From a virus: a stretch of 22,215 bases of DNA. The notes beneath the pieces were generated by a model, which worked only from the letters and a program-made list of their open reading frames with translations, ran no database searches and was not told where the DNA came from. Positions 16,395 through 22,181 of this stretch are shown here, piece by piece (positions within the stretch are counted from its first letter, which is position 1; each line of letters opens with the position of its first letter). Position numbers and translations under genes: made by a program. The stretch is from the IMG/VR virus record IMGVR_UViG_3300010300_000128, positions 1 to 22,215 of that record; one strand, 5' to 3'.

Positions 16395-16615
16395 ACCGGT
16401 AGCTTTGCAGTCTTCTCTTTCATTAAATTTAATTCAGCACATTCAGCTTCAATCTTTTTCTTTATGATAGTATTGATTAGCTTTGCACCTGTCTCTAGTT
16501 CAATTTCATTCTGCTCACAATACCACATTACGGCATCGAAGTATGATAATCTTTTATCTTTAACAACCTCTTCAATCTTCATTGAGAAGGTTTGTGTGTT
16601 CATTATTTCAACCAT
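16391..16615 (-). CDS. 33: Late transcription co-activator gp33
   Basis: A 74-aa protein (T4 gp33, 112 aa) whose position just before gp59 and sequence (KDKRLSYFDAVMWYCEQNEI at about 19-38, then ETGAKLINTIIKKKIEAECA) match short gp33 proteins of marine T4-like phages. gp33 bridges host RNA polymerase, the gp55 sigma-like protein and the sliding clamp at TATAAATA promoters. The start could also be the internal ATG at 16603; neither has a strong ribosome site (AGAGG lies about 14 nt upstream of 16615). Octamers fitting its target sequence occur in this window. Confidence 0.8.
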   Translation of the reverse strand: MVEIMNTQTFSMKIEEVVKDKRLSYFDAVMWYCEQNEIELETGAKLINTIIKKKIEAECAELNLMKEKTAKLPV

Positions 16616-16638
16616 CTTTACGAACTATATCCTCTTCT

Positions 16639-17124
16639 TCATTGATTCTGCCTGTAAAATACATGTGAGCCGATTCGACCAACAAGTTGCAACCTCTGTG
16701 CCCAAGCAGGGCTAACATATGTGGCGTGATAATGAGTGCAGCCTTCAGTAATGCCGCGATAGGTACTGTTAAAATACATATTAGATGCTACATCGATAGC
16801 ATGCCACCATGCATCGTTTGTTGCAATATTAGGAATACGGTCTGATTTTCCATCACAATACCAACTAAATTGACACTGATGGCGAATCATATTACCGTTT
16901 GAATCTTGACGACCTTGTTTGACCACATCACATATTGTATTAGGATAGTCTGCGCTATATACTCGATTAAGAGTAACATCAGCAACAGCAGCTTGCCCAG
17001 CTAAACTATCACTTCTTGCCTCGAAGTAAATGTTTTTAGCCAGGCAATCTATCTCTTCCATTTCATTCGCATGTACTAGCGAACCAAACATAACAAAACC
17101 AATAATCAGCAAAAGCTGTTTCAT
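16639..17124 (-). CDS. Exported SleB-type cell-wall hydrolase (endolysin candidate)
   Basis: Start at 17124 (MKQLLLIIGFVMFGSLVHAN), with AGGAG 7 nt upstream. 161 aa with a Sec-type signal peptide or signal-anchor (1 to about 19). The rest is a SleB/CwlJ hydrolase domain: NIYFEARSDSLAGQAAVADV (31-50) with E35 the likely catalytic acid, LNRV, then QCQFSWYCDGKSD (83-95) and AWWHAIDVASNMY (105-117). These enzymes cleave the glycan of peptidoglycan. The export signal implies action from the periplasm, possibly without a classical holin. It precedes gp33-gp59-gp32 in the same direction, behind a host-type promoter. Confidence 0.9.
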   Translation of the reverse strand: MKQLLLIIGFVMFGSLVHANEMEEIDCLAKNIYFEARSDSLAGQAAVADVTLNRVYSADYPNTICDVVKQGRQDSNGNMIRHQCQFSWYCDGKSDRIPNIATNDAWWHAIDVASNMYFNSTYRGITEGCTHYHATYVSPAWAQRLQLVGRIGSHVFYRQNQ

Positions 17125-17150
17125 AACAAATCTCCTCATTCTCATATCTT

Positions 17151-17179
17151 ATTATAGTTACTTTCGTTACGAAAGGCAA
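17151..17179 (-). promoter_or_regulatory. Host sigma-70-type promoter with palindromic spacer
   Basis: On the minus strand, TTGCCT (17174-17179) and TATAAT (17151-17156) are separated by exactly 17 bp. The -10 is perfect and the -35 matches 4 of 6. It reads into the wall hydrolase and then gp33-gp59-gp32, genes normally expressed early to middle. The spacer contains the dyad described at 17154-17183. Confidence 0.65.
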
Positions 17180-17183
17180 CTAT
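17154..17183. repeat. Hairpin/operator-like dyad over the promoter spacer
   Basis: Inner perfect stem CTTTCG-TTA-CGAAAG (17161-17175) plus outer ATAGTT (17154-17159) and AACTAT (17178-17183). It overlaps both promoter elements and touches the stop codon of the upstream gene (17183). It could be an operator, or an RNA hairpin at the end of the upstream transcript; there is no U-tract on the minus strand, which argues against a simple terminator. Confidence 0.6.
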
Positions 17184-17728
17184 TATTTTATATCATTTAG
17201 AGGATTATCAAGAGCTTCTTGAAGTTTCTCATTTAGATCTTTCTCAAGACGACGCATGTCTTCTTCTAGACGTGTTTCTGTATCACGCATAGTATCACGT
17301 ACATCTTTTTCTGTCTCACGGCTAATATCTGAAAGCTCTCTTAAACGACTATCGATATCCATTTGAACCTCTTTAACTCTCTTTGAAGTTGAGTCATTGA
17401 TTTGTTCAATACGAATGATATCGTCTTTTAGATCTTTCTTGATATCACGGGTGTATTCAATAGCGTCATCTAACTTAGTTAGTACTAAAGTATTCTCTGC
17501 TTTGATTTCTTCGATATCAATATTCTGGACAACTTCTTTCATATCCATGTAGTCTTTGTATAGAATAAAACCACCATACAACGATCCAATTAGCGAAGCA
17601 ACCAATGTTAATGCTGCACTAATAGACACTGCGTTCATCTTTATACCAAACAACCTAAAGTCTTTGGTTTTTAGACTCTCTAATTCAGACTCTATATTTT
17701 CTAGACCTTCGCCTAAATCCTTAGACAT
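17183..17728 (-). CDS. Single-pass membrane protein with long coiled coil
   Basis: Start at 17728 (MSKDLGEGLENI), with AGGAG 7 nt upstream; 181 aa. A short charged N terminus precedes one membrane segment at about 31-57 (SISAALTLVASLIGSLYGGF). The rest (about 62-178) is highly charged with heptad-like patterning, for example RRLEKDLNEKLQEALDNPL near the end. The family is unknown to me. Next to a wall hydrolase, a lysis role (inner-membrane spanin-like or holin accessory) is possible, as is a virion or host-membrane scaffold role. The lack of a small outer-membrane partner gene nearby weakens the spanin idea. Confidence 0.75.
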   Translation of the reverse strand: MSKDLGEGLENIESELESLKTKDFRLFGIKMNAVSISAALTLVASLIGSLYGGFILYKDYMDMKEVVQNIDIEEIKAENTLVLTKLDDAIEYTRDIKKDLKDDIIRIEQINDSTSKRVKEVQMDIDSRLRELSDISRETEKDVRDTMRDTETRLEEDMRRLEKDLNEKLQEALDNPLNDIK

Positions 17729-17855
17729 TAGATTTCTCCTTACAATTATCTCCATGCCATCTACCATAAACGTTTTTTGCTATGTGCTCGTGGCAATGTG
17801 GGCATTCTATTTTATCATGTGATTTACCTTTAAATGCAATTGTATCATTTCTCAT
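17721..17855 (-). CDS. 44-aa zinc-finger protein
   Basis: Start ATG at 17853-17855, stop TAA at 17721-17723. The product contains IECPHCHEHIAKNVYGRWHG then DNC: a CxxC plus WHxxxC motif, the layout of the small zinc knuckles found in many phage proteins and near phage HNH nucleases. AAGG lies about 9 nt upstream. It overlaps the stop of the 760-aa gene upstream and the start of the 181-aa gene downstream by 8 nt, which fits tight operon packing. A nucleic-acid-binding regulator is the natural guess; no direct evidence. Confidence 0.75.
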   Translation of the reverse strand: MRNDTIAFKGKSHDKIECPHCHEHIAKNVYGRWHGDNCKEKSNV

Positions 17856-20127
17856 ATTGTGACCTTACCATCTCTCGATGTACTGCGTCACTTGCTCCAT
17901 TAAATAGTCTTGCATTCGGGTTATCATAATTTTTTTGGCCAGCGTAAATATCTTTTGGTTTATAAAATTTACCGCTTGGCATTTGAGGCTGTTGATACGC
18001 TCTAAAGTTAGGATTATAACCTAGTAATGCTGCTTGTGCATCTTCCGAGTCATCCCCAGCTAAAGCTTTTTCAACTAAATTGTCTTCTTTTGCATTCTGC
18101 TCTTCGTAACTTTCTTCTGCTGATTCTTCTGCAATCTCTTCAGCTTGTGTTACAATATCTCTAGCTACCTTCTCAGTTATTTCGTTTAGTATCTGAGTTA
18201 ACGGATTGCTAAGATCAGTCAAATCGATTTTTGATAATGTTGTTTCAACACCACCTTCTATACTACCGTTCTGCGATGTGTTAAACGTATCATTGATATT
18301 ATTATTAAACACATCTTCGATAGTATCAGCCCCATTTATCCCATCGTCTCCGCTGTTGTTTATACCAGTTATATCTACATTATCGTTCATTATATCAGCA
18401 GCGCTAAGCTGATTCTCTGCAGTCTCTGTACCTGTATCTCCTGATATCGATACATCTATACTAGTACCAACACCACTAATATCAGCCCCAGTAATACCAT
18501 CGCTTGACATACCTATCTGCATACTACTATCTACACTAGATTGACTGTCAGATGATTGACTAGACATATCATCCACACCACCGCTGATAGCATTAGAGAC
18601 AACATCAGTTAATGTACCATTAGCATTTGAAATACCGTCTGATGTTAAATCAGATGATACACCGCCAGATTCCGATAATCCAATACTAGAACTTCCTGTA
18701 GCTTGTGTTGCTGCTGTTGACTCGGCTGCAGCTGTTGTACCAGCTGCAATATCTAGAGCCATTAATTGATTAGCATTTAATCCACCACCAGATTTTTTTT
18801 CTTCTGAAGATGAAGTTGGATCAGCTTCCATCGCAACTTCGCTGCTTTGTTCAACTTCCCCTGTGCCAGTTTCTTCAACTACTTCCGGTGTAGATTCTGC
18901 AACTTGTTCATTTATTATCTCCTGTATAGGTTCCTGTACTATTGTTTCCTGCGCTACTATCTCAACGTTAATACTACCATCATTAGCTACTACATCTGTC
19001 GTTCCAATATTAGCAACATCTGCTACTGTTGTAGCTGCATTCATTTGATCTAACATCGCTGTTTGATAACCAGGGCAGTTCATATCGTACAATGGGTTAT
19101 TTTGACACATTTGATCAAACAACATTTGCTCTGTGTTATCAACAATAATAGGTCTATATTTTAATTTTACATTAGGGTTATTAAATTCAGGACCATACCA
19201 CCCATCCCAATTACCAATATCTTGACCTGTAACTTGTAGCATAACACTATCAAGTGTTTTTAAATCAAACGGTGCATCGAAGTTTTCTTCTCCAGACATA
19301 TTTACCCGAGTATCAATCCAATATGAATAATCATATTCTTTTTCATAGACAGTTTTACCACCATTATCTTTAATTGATATTGTTACTTTTAACGTGTCTT
19401 GAGCATTCACACCGTTTGTTGATTCAAAATTTGCATCAGCGTTTTTTACCAACCATGAATATGTGTATCCGGTTGTCTCAAGACCAGCGTTTTTTAAAGC
19501 TGTATCAATTGCAGATACCTGTGTAAGGGTTTGTTGCATATACCCCCAGTTAATCTGATTGGAATCATTATTAATAATAGGACACTCACCCCCACCTGCA
19601 CCTTGATTATCAGCCCATGTTGAGCCTGTACCGGTAGCAAAGCAACCAGACCAATAGGTTGAACCAGTTCCAAAAATGTTAGTTTCATCATCAACGACAC
19701 CAACAAACGACTGCTGGTCTTGATAAATGCCGATGGGTGCAGGATCAGGCTCTGCGATTAAATTAAGATCGGAGAAGCTATACCATTCTATGTTCTGATA
19801 GTTTGTATTATTATAAAAAGCACATTGGCTAGGCTGAATAGCATTATAGACAGCAAATGGTGTACCACCGTAGCTGCCACCATCATACATAAAGCAGAAA
19901 CCATCGTCTGTAGTGTCGCCATTGTTAGCATCGCCGGCTAGCATCCAATGCCAATCGGTTAACGTAGAATCGCTGTAGAGACCACTCTCATCTAGTGTTG
20001 TTTTATAATAATCGATATCGTTGTTCCATACCCAATTATTATAATCGCCAACTGCGAAGACTGGATTAGAGAGCGAGCAGAATAAGAGTGATAAGACCGC
20101 CAGCGACAGCGCCTTCAACTTTATCAT
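17845..20127 (-). CDS. Large exported protein with CPGY motif and Ser/Gly/Asp-rich repeats
   Basis: 760 aa. A clear Sec signal peptide (MIKLKALSLAVLSLLFCSLS then NPVFA, cleavage near 25). Residues about 26-335 form a Trp/Tyr/Asn-rich extracellular-type domain. At about 347-362 is CQNNPLYDMNCPGYQTAM, a motif recurring in exported or fibre-like proteins of marine T4-like phages. Then come an acidic Glu/Val/Thr stretch (about 385-440), a long low-complexity Ser/Gly/Asp/Asn region (about 470-640, with DGINGAD-like units reminiscent of calcium-binding repeats), an acidic helix, and a conserved C-terminal block (AQAALLGYNPNFRAYQQPQM, then SDAVHREMVRSQYEK). It follows and overlaps the Asn/Thr-rich gene by 62 nt. 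Function unknown; surface, adhesion or superinfection roles are possible. Confidence 0.85.
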   Translation of the reverse strand: MIKLKALSLAVLSLLFCSLSNPVFAVGDYNNWVWNNDIDYYKTTLDESGLYSDSTLTDWHWMLAGDANNGDTTDDGFCFMYDGGSYGGTPFAVYNAIQPSQCAFYNNTNYQNIEWYSFSDLNLIAEPDPAPIGIYQDQQSFVGVVDDETNIFGTGSTYWSGCFATGTGSTWADNQGAGGGECPIINNDSNQINWGYMQQTLTQVSAIDTALKNAGLETTGYTYSWLVKNADANFESTNGVNAQDTLKVTISIKDNGGKTVYEKEYDYSYWIDTRVNMSGEENFDAPFDLKTLDSVMLQVTGQDIGNWDGWYGPEFNNPNVKLKYRPIIVDNTEQMLFDQMCQNNPLYDMNCPGYQTAMLDQMNAATTVADVANIGTTDVVANDGSINVEIVAQETIVQEPIQEIINEQVAESTPEVVEETGTGEVEQSSEVAMEADPTSSSEEKKSGGGLNANQLMALDIAAGTTAAAESTAATQATGSSSIGLSESGGVSSDLTSDGISNANGTLTDVVSNAISGGVDDMSSQSSDSQSSVDSSMQIGMSSDGITGADISGVGTSIDVSISGDTGTETAENQLSAADIMNDNVDITGINNSGDDGINGADTIEDVFNNNINDTFNTSQNGSIEGGVETTLSKIDLTDLSNPLTQILNEITEKVARDIVTQAEEIAEESAEESYEEQNAKEDNLVEKALAGDDSEDAQAALLGYNPNFRAYQQPQMPSGKFYKPKDIYAGQKNYDNPNARLFNGASDAVHREMVRSQYEK

Positions 20128-21238
20128 TTCTTCTTGTCTCCTGTTCGATGTTCTCTGGCTTCAGATCAGGGTTTTCATCCCACTGTTGCGTAGCTTCAGC
20201 GCCAATTGTACCCATAAACGGACAAGGAGTACCGGCCATCTCCATAGCTTTATAGACCGTTGCTTCTTGACACATTAAAGAAACAGCAGCAACTTTCATA
20301 CCCATGTTATAAAGAGTCTTTGCATTCTTTAAACGCTCACAATTAAGGTCTCTAATATGACCACCACCTGACATACCTAAAATCTGAGTCTGAACAGCTG
20401 CGGAGAATGTAACCGTACATGTATCATTACCACCAGGCATAATTGTTGGAGCAATCGCTGACGGTGGAGGTGATTCAATCTTCTGTGTAATAATACTATT
20501 GTTAGTATTCATATTATTGTTATTGTTAGTATTGTTCGCTGTACTATCAATAGTAGTATTATTAGTGTTGTTGTTCGTATTTGTATTTGTATTGTTAGAT
20601 GTAACGTTACTTGTACTATTTACAGTTTGATTAATATTAGAATTTGTATTCTGATTTACTGTCTGATTAATATTTGAATCGGTTGTTTGATTAATGGTAG
20701 TATTGTTAGTATTGTTATTCGTATTTGTGTTATTAGAAGTAACGTTACTTGTACTATTTACAGTTTGATCTACAGTGCTTGTGCTTGTATTAATATTTGT
20801 ATTAGTGTTGTTAGTACCACCACTCATAATATTATTATTTGTATTAACATTAGTGCTAGTACTTGTACCAGTATAATTTGTATTATTGGTATTTGTATTA
20901 GTATTAATATTAGTGTTCGTTGATGTAGAATCTACGGTACTAGTATTAGTGTTAAAATTATTATTTGTGTTCGTGCTTGTACTAGTATTAGTATTGGTAT
21001 TAATATTAGTATTTGTAGCGGTAGAATCTAACGTAGTCGTGTTGACATTAGTATTCGTACTATCAATTATAGTATTGTTAGTATTGGTGTTGTTAGATGT
21101 TACAGTGCTTGTAGATGTAGTATCACTGCCCGTTCCAACATAGCTGGACGAGTCATATGTAATACCATCTACAGTAGTTTGCGCTAATGTCACCGAACCG
21201 AACATAATAAAGAGCGCAACCATGAATATTCTCTTCAT
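20066..21238 (-). CDS. Exported Asn/Thr-rich low-complexity protein with C-terminal membrane segment
   Basis: 390 aa; GGAG lies 6 nt before the ATG at 21238. Signal peptide MKRIFMVALFIMFGSVTLA (1-19). Residues about 35-255 are almost wholly Asn, Thr, Ser, Val and Ile (for example TNTNINTNTNTSTSTNTNNN), with alternating polar/beta-branched pattern and mixed synonymous codons. A conserved-looking domain follows (about 256-360) with four Cys: TCTVTFSAAVQTQILGMSGG, DLNCERLKNAKTLYNMGMKV, LMCQE, GTPCPF. The protein ends in a hydrophobic segment (VAGGLITLILLAL). The pattern resembles amyloid or beta-solenoid proteins (curli-like in a loose sense); no specific family is claimed. A perfect TATAAATA lies 58 nt upstream of the start. 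Confidence 0.85.
   Translation of the reverse strand: MKRIFMVALFIMFGSVTLAQTTVDGITYDSSSYVGTGSDTTSTSTVTSNNTNTNNTIIDSTNTNVNTTTLDSTATNTNINTNTNTSTSTNTNNNFNTNTSTVDSTSTNTNINTNTNTNNTNYTGTSTSTNVNTNNNIMSGGTNNTNTNINTSTSTVDQTVNSTSNVTSNNTNTNNNTNNTTINQTTDSNINQTVNQNTNSNINQTVNSTSNVTSNNTNTNTNNNTNNTTIDSTANNTNNNNNMNTNNSIITQKIESPPPSAIAPTIMPGGNDTCTVTFSAAVQTQILGMSGGGHIRDLNCERLKNAKTLYNMGMKVAAVSLMCQEATVYKAMEMAGTPCPFMGTIGAEATQQWDENPDLKPENIEQETRRNDKVEGAVAGGLITLILLAL
20480..21130. repeat. Low-complexity Asn/Thr codon repeat region
   Basis: A long run of AAT/AAC and ACT/ACA/ACC codons (minus strand) inside the 390-aa gene. A 31-bp perfect direct copy occurs at 20601-20631 and 20739-20769 (138 bp apart), encoding QTVNSTSNVT in each. 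Elsewhere codon choice is scrambled, so the repeat is conserved at protein rather than DNA level. Confidence 0.85.
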
Positions 21239-21295
21239 AGTGTTCTCCGGCTTCGTGGCAATTTTATACTGTTTTGATAAGTATCTTCTAAGAGA

Positions 21296-21303
21296 TATTT
21301 ATA
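21296..21303 (-). promoter_or_regulatory. Late promoter TATAAATA upstream of the Asn/Thr-rich gene
   Basis: The minus strand reads TATAAATA, a perfect T4 late consensus, 58 nt before the ATG at 21238 and just after the tmRNA terminator. It should drive the two exported-protein genes late in infection. Confidence 0.7.
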
Positions 21304-21332
21304 TAAAAAAAGAGGGCGCGAGGCCCTCTTTT
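21304..21332 (-). terminator. Intrinsic terminator after the tmRNA
   Basis: Stem AAAAGAGGGC (21308-21317) pairs with GCCCTCTTTT (21323-21332) around a 5-nt loop. On the minus strand the hairpin is followed by a T-run (21304-21310). It ends the tRNA-Bfd-tmRNA transcript. The plus strand also has a short T-run but no gene to terminate. Confidence 0.9.
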
Positions 21333-21371
21333 CCTAGTCGTTGGGTAATAAGGTGACTAGCCCCAATCAGT

Positions 21372-21416
21372 TTACGCAGCTAAGCGAAGATCCTGATAGT
21401 AAACGTCATCATTTGC
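21372..21416 (-). other. tmRNA tag reading frame, ANDDVYYQDLRLAA
   Basis: GCA resume codon at 21414-21416, 14 codons, TAA at 21372-21374. The start AND and the end LAA are the conserved tag ends; LAA is recognised by ClpXP. The tag is acidic to neutral and contains two tyrosines in a row. With the alanine carried by the tmRNA itself, the added tag would be 15 residues. Confidence 0.92.
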
Positions 21417-21506
21417 GTTTATTTTATTTTGTTGCGTTTACGGTAGCTCCTACACCGGCTCTCCACTTACTTACTTACAACCCTGTCGAACCTGTTCATC
21501 CCCATC

Positions 21507-21599
21507 AAGAGCATATTCTTTGCTTCCCACTACGGCGCATTAAGTGCTTTATGTGAATCTGATTCTAAACGTACCTTACAACACTCAGAATATGCTCTT
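21507..21599. repeat. 12-bp inverted repeat of the tmRNA precursor
   Basis: AAGAGCATATTC (21507-21518) and GAATATGCTCTT (21588-21599) are perfect complements. In the minus-strand precursor they extend the acceptor stem through a 3x3 internal loop (GAT opposite ACC), so the two pieces are held together until the ~70-nt loop between is removed. The second arm includes the final A of CCA. Confidence 0.9.
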
Positions 21600-21650
21600 G
21601 GTGGAGATGGGGAGAATCGCACTCCCGTCCAAGATCACTTTTAGTTTGCT

Positions 21651-21806
21651 TCAACGAATTCTTTTTTCAAGAACCTCAACCTCAGCATCAACTCGTTTCT
21701 GCCAAGACTCTTGTGTTCTGTTACCCTTCTCAAAGAACTTTGCTTTACGCAGGTTATCTAATGCAACCTGCCTGCGGTTATTTATATTCTGTGATTTTCT
21801 TTTCAT
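21651..21806 (-). CDS. Small basic hypothetical protein, 51 aa
   Basis: Start ATG at 21804-21806, overlapping the upstream stop as ATGA; stop TGA at 21651-21653, directly before the tmRNA acceptor piece. It reads MKRKSQNINNRRQVALDNLR then KAKFFEKGNRTQESWQKRVD, a charged, probably helical protein. I recognise no family. The coupling and regular composition support a real gene. Confidence 0.65.
   Translation of the reverse strand: MKRKSQNINNRRQVALDNLRKAKFFEKGNRTQESWQKRVDAEVEVLEKRIR
21779..21786 (-). promoter_or_regulatory. Late-promoter-like TATAAATA upstream of the tmRNA
   Basis: The minus strand reads TATAAATA, a perfect late octamer, inside the 51-aa gene and about 140 nt before the tmRNA acceptor piece. 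It could give a late transcript of the tmRNA alone. It may also be chance in codons for Asn-Ile-Asn. Confidence 0.45.
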
Positions 21807-22006
21807 CCTAGTTCCTTTTCTCTATTCTTTCTCAACGTTCTGGCAACAATCTCATTTGCCGCTTTGTCCAACAGGGTGTACACATCAAAGACCTGTTGAT
21901 CTGTTAAAGCAAAGTTTACTCCACCTTTATGAAGCACATACTTACCGTTCTTCTCGTTGTAAGAAATACTTACCGTTTCTTGGTTGGCATCTTTCTGAAC
22001 GACCAT
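21803..22006 (-). CDS. Small hypothetical protein, 67 aa
   Basis: Reads MVVQKDANQETVSISYNEKN, then GKYVLHKGGVNFALTDQQVF, then a helix DVYTLLDKAANEIVARTLRK. A beta-hairpin plus helix plan is likely; no known family recognised. A purine-rich AAGGGG lies about 9 nt before the ATG. The start lies 65 nt inside the Bfd-like gene in another frame, and the stop overlaps the 51-aa gene start. Confidence 0.7.
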   Translation of the reverse strand: MVVQKDANQETVSISYNEKNGKYVLHKGGVNFALTDQQVFDVYTLLDKAANEIVARTLRKNREKELG

Positions 22007-22175
22007 TCGTCAAACCCCTTTCCTTTTTCAAATTGAACTGCTTATCAGTTCCTGGGTAGCAACCTTTTTCAATCCACTCAATACACCTGCCGCATCTGGT
22101 GCCACACTTTTGCATCAGGGAAGAATCTTCCTTGATCATGGTTTCCGTAATGGCGTTACAAATACAAATGTACAT
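21942..22175 (-). CDS. Bfd-like [2Fe-2S] protein
   Basis: 77 aa. MYICICNAITETMIKE at the start and CGTRCGRCIEWIEKGC at about 24-39 give the CxC...CxxC set (C4, C6, C28, C31) of BFD-type [2Fe-2S] domains, as in bacterioferritin-associated ferredoxin, where it reduces stored ferric iron for release. The helix between the Cys pairs is shorter than in E. coli Bfd, and residues about 45-77 form a charged tail that shares DNA with the next gene in another frame. The ATG lies only 6 nt from the tRNA 3' end, with no ribosome site except within the tRNA. The real function in the phage is open. Confidence 0.75.
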   Translation of the reverse strand: MYICICNAITETMIKEDSSLMQKCGTRCGRCIEWIEKGCYPGTDKQFNLKKERGLTNGRSERCQPRNGKYFLQREER

Positions 22176-22181
22176 AACGTT

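Larger units (their letters stand above)
21333..21645 (-). ncRNA. ssrA: Circularly permuted (two-piece) tmRNA
   Basis: tmRNA rescues stalled ribosomes and tags their products. The gene is permuted: the 3' part comes first. Acceptor piece: GGAC (21627-21630), T arm GGGAG-TGCGATT-CTCCC (21610-21626), acceptor CATCTCC (21603-21609), then ACCA (21599-21602). A spacer follows, then the coding piece starting GGGGATGAACAGGTTCGACA at 21503, matching the tmRNA 5' consensus (GGNTTCGAC). GGGGATG pairs with CATCTCC over 7 bp, with a G3-U70 pair, the alanine identity mark. The tag frame (21372-21416) gives ANDDVYYQDLRLAA and stop, preceded by TAAAC, as in alphaproteobacterial tmRNAs. CTAGTC/GACTAG (21334-21360) closes the 3' part. 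The 5' boundary of the acceptor piece is approximate. Confidence 0.93.

Noticed and set aside
20687-21143. Val/Leu- and Ile/Ser-rich plus-strand frames
   Set aside because: Complement of the Asn/Thr codon repeats.
21507-21599. Inverted repeat as ends of a small transposon or IS remnant
   Set aside because: Fully explained as the precursor stem of the permuted tmRNA; no transposase or target duplication.
21333-21645. tmRNA as a prophage attachment site
   Set aside because: No integrase, no direct repeat of the tmRNA end, and phage genes lie on both sides; the phage type is lytic.
21544-22059. 171-codon plus-strand open frame
   Set aside because: It runs across the tmRNA acceptor piece and opposite three minus-strand genes; composition is not protein-like.
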